Origin: Aquabacterium sp.
GTDB taxonomy: Bacteria; Pseudomonadota; Gammaproteobacteria; Burkholderiales; Burkholderiaceae_C
Direction of reading: 5' to 3'
Assembly (NCBI RefSeq): GCF_016234775.1
Contig: NZ_JACRAH010000049.1
Location: forward strand, 62,001 to 126,000
Length of the DNA: 64,000 nt
The notes under the pieces are model-generated. The model saw nothing but the letters and a program-made list of their open reading frames with translations, did not search any database and was not told the DNA's origin. Of the stretch, positions 47,698-55,612 are shown piece after piece; the first letter of the stretch is position 1; each line of letters starts with the position of its first letter. The position numbers were made by a program, and so were the translations under genes.

Positions 47698-48375
47698 TCA
47701 GGGGCACGGCAGGGCGACCGAGCGCACCATGCTGGCAGCCTGACCGATGGCTTCACCGACCTGGATGCTCATGGCGCAAGCGTGGGCGCCAATGGTCAGC
47801 CCGGTCTTGTCTGCAGCCGCCGTGCTGAAGGCATAGCGCCAGCGGCCAGTCAAGGCGTGTCTGTACAACGCGACGATGCCGATGTAGCGCGCCTCACGAG
47901 CCACCTTGTCTGTGGCTTCGTGATGCTGATTGGGCACCAGTTGGATCTCGCGCGCGCCGACGAGATCGTCACCGAGCACGGTTTTCTCTTTGGTGGCGTC
48001 ACCGAAGGTGTCGGATGGTGCCTGCAGGAAGGCGTCCGGGCTCTTGAGCTTGTAGATGCGAACCACCAGCGGCAGTGCCCGCCCTCGGTCATCCACGTTG
48101 AGTGATTCGCTGGCATAGATGCGCCAGTTCACCTTGTAGTCTGGCAGCGCGCTGTCAGGCACTTCCGGAATGGCGGGGACCTCCGGCTTCTTCAGGCCCA
48201 CGGCAGACAGCGCCGCATCGGTGGCGCTGCTGATCATGCCCATCAGACCTTCGCTGGCGGGTGGCGTTGGCGCGGTGGGTGTAGCGGGCAAAGATGGCAT
48301 CGATGGCGCCGAAGGCGTTGATGCGCAACCGCTCAACACGAGCAGGGATGCGGCCATCAGACTGCTGATGCGCAT
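47698..48375 (-). CDS. tssJ: Type VI secretion outer-membrane lipoprotein TssJ
   Basis: A 225-residue lipoprotein that anchors the T6SS membrane complex in the outer membrane. The lipobox LVLSGC lies 18 residues from the start. A Pro/Ala/Thr-rich linker of about 60 residues precedes the TssJ beta-sandwich (VNWRIYASESLNVDDRGRALP, then LVVRIYKLKSPDAF). The extra linker makes it longer than the usual 150-180 residues. I choose the ATG at 48375 because GGGAGAGG precedes it; an in-frame ATG at 48405 is possible. It is divergent from the TPR lipoprotein gene. Confidence 0.93.
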   Translation of the reverse strand: MRISSLMAASLLVLSGCASTPSAPSMPSLPATPTAPTPPASEGLMGMISSATDAALSAVGLKKPEVPAIPEVPDSALPDYKVNWRIYASESLNVDDRGRALPLVVRIYKLKSPDAFLQAPSDTFGDATKEKTVLGDDLVGAREIQLVPNQHHEATDKVAREARYIGIVALYRHALTGRWRYAFSTAAADKTGLTIGAHACAMSIQVGEAIGQAASMVRSVALPCP

Positions 48376-48480
48376 GCCATGCCTCTCCCTTGTTCTGGTG
48401 TTCATACTTCTTGAGCGGGGCTGCTTGTGCCCATCGCAGGCGCGTAGTTTAAGAAGCTCTGAAGGCCCGATGAACAGGGC

Positions 48481-48548
48481 TCCCCCACCGGAGGGGGTGT
48501 GATTTGCAACCAAGTGAAAGAGTCTGTAAATCACCCCCCTATGGGGGC
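48481..48548. promoter_or_regulatory. Nested dyads in the divergent T6SS promoter region
   Basis: Between the two T6SS arms lie a C5/G5 hairpin (48482-48497), a second C6/G5 hairpin (48534-48547), and a larger inverted repeat joining them: AGGGGG(TG)TGATTT at 48492-48505 against AAATCACCCCCCT at 48528-48540. The layout suggests a shared operator or alternative RNA folds; no regulator is recognised beside it. Confidence 0.4.
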
Positions 48549-48642
48549 AGGCAGTCAATTCGAATTCGGCTTTAATCCGGCCTGTCGCCTGATGCCAAAG
48601 GGCTTTCACGGCAACGATAAAGATCAAACAGGGAGTACTCGA

Positions 48643-49368
48643 TTGAGTCTGGAATGCGTACGCCGCGGCATGTGCTGCGCGGTGATGGTGTCTGTGTTGT
48701 CTGCGTTGACAGCATGTTCGTCCACACCCAAGAAAGATGATGTGGCTGCCAGGTTGGCTGTGCAGGAACAGGTCAATGAAAACCTGGCTGCGGCGGACAA
48801 AGCCCAGAAACAGGGCAACACCGAACAGGCCATGGTGCAGCTTGATCTGGCGATCAAGGCAGACCCATCGTCCAAGGCACCCTGGTTGAAGAAGGCCCAG
48901 ATCCATTTCGATGCCCGTCAATATGGGGCGGCGATCACCGAAGCTCAGGAAGTTCTTCAACGTGATGTGAACGACCTGACCGCCAAGAGCATCCTGGCCG
49001 TGAGCGGCTTGCGGGTGAGTGCATTGGCGCTGGAGCAATTGCGCAAGGCCAATGAAGTCAATGGTTCCGCACGCAGCGAGGCCGAAAGTGTGGCCAGGCT
49101 GATCCGCGAGGCCTTGGGTGAGCCCATCCTGGTGCCGCCGCCTGCTGCCGGTGCGTCCGAGCCCGTGAAGGCCAAGGTTGCCAGCAAGGCTCAAGGCAAG
49201 CCAGTGGCTGGCGCAGCTCCTGGCGTGTCCACCGCCCCCCGTTCCAATACCGCGCCAGCTGCCGCACCAGCGCTGACGCAGCCGGTCAAGTCTCCCTCTA
49301 CAGCGAACGCGGCGCGAGCCGGTTCGGCTGCGGGTGGCCGCAACAACCCCTTTGGTGCTTTGCAGTAA
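48643..49368 (+). CDS. T6SS-associated TPR-like lipoprotein
   Basis: A 241-residue predicted lipoprotein at the head of the plus-strand T6SS arm. The start is a TTG at 48643 with AGGGAG seven bases upstream; the frame is open earlier. The signal segment ends in the lipobox LSALTACSS. Residues 45-150 form helical TPR-like repeats (GNTEQAMVQLDLAIKADP, ARQYGAAITEAQEVLQ), and the last 80 residues are Ala/Pro/Lys-rich and probably disordered. Similar lipoproteins precede tssB in many betaproteobacterial T6SS loci, but the function is not established. tssB begins 24 bases later. Confidence 0.85.
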   Translation: MSLECVRRGMCCAVMVSVLSALTACSSTPKKDDVAARLAVQEQVNENLAAADKAQKQGNTEQAMVQLDLAIKADPSSKAPWLKKAQIHFDARQYGAAITEAQEVLQRDVNDLTAKSILAVSGLRVSALALEQLRKANEVNGSARSEAESVARLIREALGEPILVPPPAAGASEPVKAKVASKAQGKPVAGAAPGVSTAPRSNTAPAAAPALTQPVKSPSTANAARAGSAAGGRNNPFGALQ

Positions 49369-49392
49369 TCAGTTCAAGGAAGGAGCCTTTCC

Positions 49393-49908
49393 ATGGCCAA
49401 GAAAGACAGCGTTCAAAAACGTCTGGAGCGCGTGCGCCCACCGCGTGTTCAGCTCACGTATGACGTCGAGATCGGCGACGCCATCGAGCAAAAAGAGCTC
49501 CCCTTCGTGATGGGGGTGATGGGCGACTTCACTGGCCAGCCAGATCCGGACAAGCCCGCGCCCAAGTTGAAGGACCGCAAGTTCGTCAATGTCGACATGG
49601 ACAACTTCGATGAAGTCCTGGCCGGCATGGCCCCTCGCGCCAGCTACCGCGTGAAGAACAAGCTCAGCCCAGAGGGTGGTGAGTTCGCCGTGAACCTCGA
49701 GTTCAAGAAGATGGATGACTTCCGCCCCGAGTCCGTGGTCGAGCAAGTCGAGCCGCTGCGCAAGCTGCTGGAGGCCCGCACCAAGTTGTCCGACCTGCGT
49801 AACAAGCTGGCTGGCAACGAGAAGCTGGAAGACTTGCTTGGCCAGGTGCTGAGCAACACCGAACACCTCAAGACGCTGGGCGCCCAAGCTCAGCAAGACC
49901 AGGAGTGA
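49393..49908 (+). CDS. tssB: Type VI secretion sheath small subunit TssB
   Basis: The small sheath protein (VipA), 171 residues. PPRVQLTYDVEIGDAIEQKELP at the start, then FVNVDMDNFDEVLAGMAPR and the C-terminal helical pair that ends in AQQDQE. It polymerises with TssC into the contractile sheath. It lies 4 bases before tssC. Confidence 0.96.
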   Translation: MAKKDSVQKRLERVRPPRVQLTYDVEIGDAIEQKELPFVMGVMGDFTGQPDPDKPAPKLKDRKFVNVDMDNFDEVLAGMAPRASYRVKNKLSPEGGEFAVNLEFKKMDDFRPESVVEQVEPLRKLLEARTKLSDLRNKLAGNEKLEDLLGQVLSNTEHLKTLGAQAQQDQE

Positions 49909-49912
49909 GACC

Positions 49913-51388
49913 ATGAGCGCCCAATTGCAAGCTCAGACTGGTGCACTGGCCGAAAGCGTCAGCCTGCTGGATGACATCGTTGCCAAGAGCAAGGTCGCCA
50001 AGACCGAGACCGAACATGCTCGCGCCAAGGACATCATTGGCGAGCTGGTCAAGGAAGTGCTGGACGGCACCGTGGTCGTCTCTGACAACCTCTCGGCCAA
50101 CATCGATGCCCGCATTGCCGAGATCGATCAACTGATCTCCGATCAGCTCAGCGAAGTGATGCATGGCACCGAGTTCCAGAAGCTCGAATCCTCGTGGACC
50201 GGCCTGCAGTACCTCTGCAAGCAGACCTCGACGGGCGAGCAGATGAAGATCAAGGTGCTCAACACCACCAAGAAGGAACTGGTCAAGGACTTCAAGACCT
50301 CGATCGACTTCGACCAGTCCACGCTGTTCAAGAAGATCTACGAAGAAGAGTTCGGCACCTTCGGTGGCGCACCCTTTGCCACCATCATCGGCGACTTCGA
50401 GATCGACCGTGGCGCTGAGGACATGTACTTCATCGAGCAGATGTCGCATGTGGCGGCCGCCGCCCATGCACCGTTCATCACGGCTGCATCGCCCGAGTTG
50501 TTTGGCCTGGAGAGCTACACCGATCTGGGCAAGCCTCGTGATATGTCCAAGGTGTTCGACACGGTTGAATACGCCAAGTGGAAGTCCTTCCGCGAGTCGG
50601 AAGACGCCCGCTACGTGGGCGTGACGCTGCCTCGCTTCCTGGGTCGCCAGCCCTTCGATCCAAAGGATGGCGTGACCTGCGAAGGCTTCAACTTTGTCGA
50701 GAACACGGATGGCACCGATCACAGCAAGTACCTGTGGGTGAATGCCTCCTACGCGTTTGCCACGCGCCTGACCAATGCATTCGAGCAATACGGCTGGTGT
50801 GCTGCGATCCGCGGTGTGGAAGGTGGCGGCCTGGTGGAGGATCTGCCAACCCACACCTTCAAGACCGATGACGGCGAAGTGGCACTCAAGTGCCCCACCG
50901 AAATCGCCATCACGGACCGTCGTGAGAAAGAACTCAATGACCTGGGCTTCATCCCGCTGGTCCATTGCAAGAACACCGATTACGCCGCGTTCTTTGGCGC
51001 GCAGTCTGTGCAGAAGGTCAAGAAGTACGACACCGATGCGGCCAACGCTAACGCGCGCCTGTCGGCTCAGTTGCAGTACATGTTTGCCGTGTGCCGCATC
51101 TCGCACTACATGAAGTCCATGTTGCGTGACAAGGTGGGCAGCTTTGCTGCTGCATCGAACATCGAAACATACCTGAACGGCTGGATCAACCAGTACGTAT
51201 TGAATTCCGACGACGCTTCGCAAGAGCAGAAGGCCAAGTACCCGCTGCGCGAAGCATCCGTCCAGGTGCAGGAAGTACCCGGCCGCCCCGGTGTGTATCG
51301 CGCCGTGTCGTTCCTGCGTCCTCACTTCCAGTTGGACGAACTCTCTGTTTCGCTGCGACTGGTGGCTGAGCTGCCTCAGGGTGCCTGA
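49913..51388 (+). CDS. tssC: Type VI secretion sheath large subunit TssC
   Basis: The large sheath protein (VipB), 491 residues, with the typical WTGLQYLCKQT, YEEEFGTFGGAPFATIIGDFE and YMFAVCRISHYMKSMLRD segments. It is recycled after contraction by ClpV, encoded in the same locus. Its stop codon lies inside a perfect hairpin that separates it from hcp. Confidence 0.97.
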   Translation: MSAQLQAQTGALAESVSLLDDIVAKSKVAKTETEHARAKDIIGELVKEVLDGTVVVSDNLSANIDARIAEIDQLISDQLSEVMHGTEFQKLESSWTGLQYLCKQTSTGEQMKIKVLNTTKKELVKDFKTSIDFDQSTLFKKIYEEEFGTFGGAPFATIIGDFEIDRGAEDMYFIEQMSHVAAAAHAPFITAASPELFGLESYTDLGKPRDMSKVFDTVEYAKWKSFRESEDARYVGVTLPRFLGRQPFDPKDGVTCEGFNFVENTDGTDHSKYLWVNASYAFATRLTNAFEQYGWCAAIRGVEGGGLVEDLPTHTFKTDDGEVALKCPTEIAITDRREKELNDLGFIPLVHCKNTDYAAFFGAQSVQKVKKYDTDAANANARLSAQLQYMFAVCRISHYMKSMLRDKVGSFAAASNIETYLNGWINQYVLNSDDASQEQKAKYPLREASVQVQEVPGRPGVYRAVSFLRPHFQLDELSVSLRLVAELPQGA

Positions 51389-51425
51389 GGCAGCGTTTAC
51401 TAACGAACTCTAACTATCAAGTTAG
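51370..51425 (+). promoter_or_regulatory. Two hairpins between tssC and hcp
   Basis: First hairpin: GCTGCCTCAGG/CCTGAGGCAGC, 11 perfect pairs with a three-base loop, spanning the tssC stop. Second hairpin: CTAACT/AGTTAG at 51410-51425, touching the hcp ribosome-binding site. The first may limit readthrough or protect mRNA ends; the second may tune hcp translation. Confidence 0.5.
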
Positions 51426-51437
51426 GAGGAAGAAGAA

Positions 51438-51953
51438 ATGAAAGACATATACCTGAAGTTCATCAAGAAGACCAACTCGAAGGACATCCCCGGCGAGTCG
51501 CTCGACGAAAAGCACAAGGACGGCAAGTGGATGGAAATCCTGTCGTGGGAACACGAAATGCGCCAACCCAAGTCGGCCACTTCGTCGACCGCTGGCGGCC
51601 ACACCTCCGAGCGCTGCGAACACGCTGAGATGGTGTTCACCAAGGACATCGACACTTCCAGTCCCTACATCTGGGAAGCCTGCTCGGCCGGCTACGCCTA
51701 TGACGTGGAAATCGAGTTCTACCGTGCACAAGGTACGACCCGTACCCTGTATCTGACCATCAAGCTGACGAACGCCATCATCTCGAGCGTTTCTCCTTCC
51801 GTGAAGTCGGAAGGTCTGCCAAAGGAAGTCCTGGGCATCAAGTACTCCAAGGTTGTGTGGAACTACAAGGGTTCCAACACCGAGGGTAAGGACAACATCG
51901 GCAATAACCCTGCCGGTTGGGATCTGGCTCGCAACGTCGCCGTTGCTGCTTGA
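51438..51953 (+). CDS. hcp: Type VI secretion tube protein Hcp
   Basis: The secreted ring protein of the T6SS tube, 171 residues: MKDIYLKFIKKTN, then IPGES, the central SWEHEMRQP segment and WNYKGSN near the end. A strong GGAGGA ribosome-binding site lies eight bases before the ATG, fitting high expression. It is flanked by hairpins upstream and a terminator downstream, so its mRNA level can exceed that of its neighbours. Confidence 0.96.
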   Translation: MKDIYLKFIKKTNSKDIPGESLDEKHKDGKWMEILSWEHEMRQPKSATSSTAGGHTSERCEHAEMVFTKDIDTSSPYIWEACSAGYAYDVEIEFYRAQGTTRTLYLTIKLTNAIISSVSPSVKSEGLPKEVLGIKYSKVVWNYKGSNTEGKDNIGNNPAGWDLARNVAVAA

Positions 51954-51967
51954 TCGAATCAGGTCTG

Positions 51968-51993
51968 AAGGCCGCGTCAAGCGGCCTTTTTTT
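51968..51993 (+). terminator. Rho-independent terminator after hcp
   Basis: AAGGCCGC pairs with GCGGCCTT around a five-base loop and is followed by T7 in total. It lies just after hcp and eight bases before tssE, so it must be partly read through if tssE-G depend on the upstream promoter. Confidence 0.85.
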
Positions 51994-52001
51994 GTTGTGC
52001 C

Positions 52002-52457
52002 ATGCGTTTTCAAACATCTCTGTGGGATCGGCTTCTGAACTCGGACACCAACCGGTCGGAGCTGTTTCTTTGCGTCGATCTGTCTCAGTTGAAAGCGCAG
52101 GTGGCGCGTGATCTGGAGCGGCTGCTCAACACGCGTCGATGCTATGACGATGACGAGTTCACGGGGTTCCCCATGGCGGGTGCCTCGATTTTCAACTTCG
52201 GCATTCCTGACTTCTCTGCCAAGAGCTTGTCCAGCGGCGTCGACCGCGACCAGATCTGTCTGGCCATGGCCAAAGCCATCGAACGCTATGACCCGCGTCT
52301 GCGCAATGTCATGGTCAGGCTGCGGAATACGCAGTCTGAAGTGCATCGCCTGGCTTTTGATATCCACGCCATGTTGCGCGTGACGGGTTTTCAGGATGCC
52401 GTCAGTTTTGGCGCGCAGTTTGATTCTGCAGGCATGTATTACCAGGTGAGCCACTGA
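52002..52457 (+). CDS. tssE: Type VI secretion baseplate protein TssE (gp25-like)
   Basis: A 151-residue gp25-like wedge protein. TSLWDRLLNSD at the N-terminus, the DLERLLNTRR segment and IERYDPRLRNVMVRL fit TssE. It lies directly after the hcp terminator and one base ahead of tssF. Confidence 0.93.
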   Translation: MRFQTSLWDRLLNSDTNRSELFLCVDLSQLKAQVARDLERLLNTRRCYDDDEFTGFPMAGASIFNFGIPDFSAKSLSSGVDRDQICLAMAKAIERYDPRLRNVMVRLRNTQSEVHRLAFDIHAMLRVTGFQDAVSFGAQFDSAGMYYQVSH

Positions 52458-52458
52458 C

Positions 52459-54453
52459 ATGCGCGCCTTGCTGCCCTATTTCGAAAACGAGCTGACCTTC
52501 CTGCGACGTAGGGGGCAGTCGTTTGCACAGGCTTATCCGCGTATCGCCGGGCAATTGCAGCTGGGTTCGGACGAAGCGAAGGATCCGCACGTCGAGCGCA
52601 TGATCGAGTCATTCGCCTTGCTGACGGCACGCGTCAACAAGCGGCTCGATGACGATTTCCCGCTGTTCACCGAGTCGCTGCTGGAGGTGCTGTATCCGCA
52701 CTATCTGAGGCCATTTCCCAGCGCGTCGATCGCGCAGTTCGACCTGGGGGCGGCAGCTGGCCAGATGAGCAAGCCGGCAACGATCGAGCGCGGCACGATG
52801 ATGTCCACGCGGCCTGTCAAAGGCGTGCCTTGCAAGTTCAGAACCACGCAGGCGGTGCATTTGCTGCCGCTGCGCGTGTCCGATGTGGGTTATCGCAATG
52901 CGGTGTCTGCGCCGGAGGGCACACGCCTGCCTGCAGGCGTGACGTCGGTCATCTCGGTCACGCTGGACCTGCTGTCGCCGCAAGCCAGTTGGGCCATGGT
53001 GGCCGATCAGCCTTTGCGCTTTTACCTGGATGGCGAGCCCTCACAGGTGAGTGCATTGCGCGAGGCCTTGTGCCACAAGGTACAGGGCATCATGGTGCAG
53101 ACCCATGCGCATCAGCCCTGGCATGCGCCTGCCGCGTCCTTGTCTGGCGAGTTACCCAGGCCCACCTTGGCCGGCTTCGCGGACGATGAGGCGATGATCG
53201 ATTTTGATGCGCGGTCTCATCCTGCCTATCGCCTGTTGACCGAGTACTTTGCCTTCCCGGAAAAATTCAATTTCGTGGATGTACCCGTGCCCGTTCCACT
53301 TGCCTTGCGCACGGGAGGCAGCGCGATGGGACAGGACCAGGAGAACGCAGGCGCCATGCGCCGCAGCTTGACAGTCCATCTGCTCTTGTCTGGCGTGCGG
53401 GCTGATTCCGATGAATCTCGCTTGCTGGAGTCCATGAATGTGCGCAACCTGCTGTTGGGGTGCGCGCCGGTCGTGAACCTGTTCAAGCAGCCAGCTGATC
53501 CCATTCGCGTCACGCATGCGGCCAGTTCGTATCCTGTGGTGGTGGACGGGCGTCGTGCCTACGGCTATGAGGTCTACTCGATCGACAGGGTATTTCGCGT
53601 CAGGCAGACGGCGCAAGGTGAATCGGTTCAGGAGTTCAAGCCCTTTTTCTCCTTGCAACACGATGATCTGCTGGGGGCTGAACTGGATGACGACGAGATC
53701 GACGCGGCTCCTACGATGGCGGCGCAACGATTGATCCGATCTGCTCAGGAACGAGGTGATGCAGCAAGGGCAGGGGGGCGCTACTGGTCCGCCCAGCGCG
53801 ATGAGGATGTCGCCTCAGACAGCCCCGGCTATGAGCTGTCCATGTCCATCGTGGATGTGGATTTCAACCCCGCCTTGCCCCAGACCGAAACGCTGTCCCT
53901 GACGGTGACCGCGACCAACCGTGATCTCCCCACCTTGTTGCCCTTTGGTGTGGCGGGTGGCGATCTGTTCATGGAGGGCGGTGGTCTGGCCAAGGAGGTT
54001 CGCCTGCTGCGCAAACCGACGCCCAGCATGCGGTTCGAGCGTGGTCGTGGCGCGCTGTGGCGTTTGATCTCGCATCTGTCCTTGAACCACCTGTCGCTGT
54101 CGGGTGGCGGCATCGATGCACTCAAGGAGATGCTGCGCCTGTATGACCTGCCTCGCAGTGCATCGAACCGCCGGCAGATCGATGGCGTGCTACGCGTCGA
54201 GTTCAAGCCAGCCACGGCCTGGTTGCCAGGCGAGCCTTATGCCACCTTCGTGCGCGGCACGGAAGTGCGTCTGACGGTGGACGAAGACAGTTTTGTCGGT
54301 GCTGGGCTGGGGCTGTTCGCCTCCGTGCTGGACCGTTTCTTTGGGTTGTACGTTCATGCCAACAGCTTCACGCGATTGACGCTGGTGTCGGCCCGAACGC
54401 AGGAAGAGGTGCTCTCATGCCCCCCTCGCAACGGCGACATGACATTGGTGTGA
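52459..54453 (+). CDS. tssF: Type VI secretion baseplate protein TssF
   Basis: The large wedge protein, 664 residues (VasA/ImpG family). The N-terminus LLPYFENELTFLRRRGQSFAQ and the DDFPLFTESLLEVLYPHYLRPFPS segment are diagnostic. It forms the baseplate wedge with TssG and TssE. Its last 37 bases overlap the tssG start, indicating translational coupling. Confidence 0.95.
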   Translation: MRALLPYFENELTFLRRRGQSFAQAYPRIAGQLQLGSDEAKDPHVERMIESFALLTARVNKRLDDDFPLFTESLLEVLYPHYLRPFPSASIAQFDLGAAAGQMSKPATIERGTMMSTRPVKGVPCKFRTTQAVHLLPLRVSDVGYRNAVSAPEGTRLPAGVTSVISVTLDLLSPQASWAMVADQPLRFYLDGEPSQVSALREALCHKVQGIMVQTHAHQPWHAPAASLSGELPRPTLAGFADDEAMIDFDARSHPAYRLLTEYFAFPEKFNFVDVPVPVPLALRTGGSAMGQDQENAGAMRRSLTVHLLLSGVRADSDESRLLESMNVRNLLLGCAPVVNLFKQPADPIRVTHAASSYPVVVDGRRAYGYEVYSIDRVFRVRQTAQGESVQEFKPFFSLQHDDLLGAELDDDEIDAAPTMAAQRLIRSAQERGDAARAGGRYWSAQRDEDVASDSPGYELSMSIVDVDFNPALPQTETLSLTVTATNRDLPTLLPFGVAGGDLFMEGGGLAKEVRLLRKPTPSMRFERGRGALWRLISHLSLNHLSLSGGGIDALKEMLRLYDLPRSASNRRQIDGVLRVEFKPATAWLPGEPYATFVRGTEVRLTVDEDSFVGAGLGLFASVLDRFFGLYVHANSFTRLTLVSARTQEEVLSCPPRNGDMTLV

Positions 54454-55547
54454 TCGATCAACTGCTGCAAGCTCCGCAGCAGTTTGATTTTTTCCAGGCC
54501 GTCCGCTTGCTGGACCGCTGGATGGGGCTGGCTTCGCCGGATGGCAAGGGGCTGTCGCGCCTGAACTTCCGCAACTCGCTGTCGCTGTCCTTTCCGCCCA
54601 GCCAGATCGAGTCCTTGAAGGTCCATCTGCGGCCCGAGGATCAGGCGAGCGAGGTGCCTGTATCGGCAGCTCTGGCCACGGTACCGCTGGCCCAACACAT
54701 CGACAGCATCGACATGACCCCCGCCTTCATGGGCCTGCTGGGTGTCAATGGCACGTTGCCGTTGTTCTACACGGAGATGCTGTCCCAGCGTGAGCTGTAC
54801 CAGAAGGACTATGCCGGGCGTGCCTTCATGGATATGTTCAGCCATCGGGCGGTGTCGCTGTTCTACGAGGCCTGGCGCAAGCACCGCATGCCCATCCAGT
54901 TCGAGGCAGATCGGCGCAGCCGTTTCCTGCCCCTGGCTCTGTCCCTGGCCGGGCTCGGGCAGAGGGGATTGCGCGATCGGTTGGGTGGCGAGCGGGGCGC
55001 GGTGGCTGACGAAGCGCTGGCTTATTACGCCGGCACGCTGCAGCAACGCACCTTGTCGGCCAGCCAGTTGCAGCAGGTCTTGCGCGACTACCTCAACGTG
55101 CCCGTGCGTCTGGAACAGTTCGTCGGGCGCTGGTACCAGATCCCTGCTTCGGGTCGTGCCTACCTGGGCTTGACTGGCTCAAACCGTGCGGGCGCTGCGC
55201 CACTCAACGGTGTGCTGGGCCGCTCGGCCATGCTGGGTGAGCGCGTATGGCAACGGGACCTTCGCATGCGCGTCGTATTGGGGCCTTTGCCGCACGCCAA
55301 GTTCAGGCGCTTCCTGCCTGGCGGCAAGGGGGCGCTGGCGCTCAAGGAGATGCTGACCATGTTGGGTGGCATCAGCCTGGAGTATGAAATCAACCTGCAG
55401 TTGCAACGGGACGATGTGCAGGGGTGTGCGCTGAATTCAACTCGCCCGGCCACGGCCTTCCGTCTGGGCTGGGACACTTTTCTGCAGACACGATCGGCCA
55501 ACGAGGACCGGGTCGACGTGCGCTATGACATCCATGCCGCGGCCTGA
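54417..55547 (+). CDS. tssG: Type VI secretion baseplate protein TssG
   Basis: A 376-residue wedge protein (VasB/ImpH family). The FDFFQAVRLLDRW motif near residue 25 and LNFRNSLSLSFPPSQI are typical. The ATG at 54417 lies within the tssF reading frame. clpV follows after a 65-base AT-richer gap. Confidence 0.94.
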   Translation: MPPSQRRHDIGVIDQLLQAPQQFDFFQAVRLLDRWMGLASPDGKGLSRLNFRNSLSLSFPPSQIESLKVHLRPEDQASEVPVSAALATVPLAQHIDSIDMTPAFMGLLGVNGTLPLFYTEMLSQRELYQKDYAGRAFMDMFSHRAVSLFYEAWRKHRMPIQFEADRRSRFLPLALSLAGLGQRGLRDRLGGERGAVADEALAYYAGTLQQRTLSASQLQQVLRDYLNVPVRLEQFVGRWYQIPASGRAYLGLTGSNRAGAAPLNGVLGRSAMLGERVWQRDLRMRVVLGPLPHAKFRRFLPGGKGALALKEMLTMLGGISLEYEINLQLQRDDVQGCALNSTRPATAFRLGWDTFLQTRSANEDRVDVRYDIHAAA

Positions 55548-55612
55548 GCGTCGCGCCTGATGCTGATCGGTCGGATCTATTAAACAAAAATACATTTCAA
55601 GCTGTCATCACC

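Noticed and set aside
48494..48508. Possible sigma-54 promoter (GG-N10-GC) in the T6SS divergent gap
   Set aside because: Only the GG and TTGCA parts fit; the rest of the -24 box does not match and the G-run makes the spacing fortuitous.
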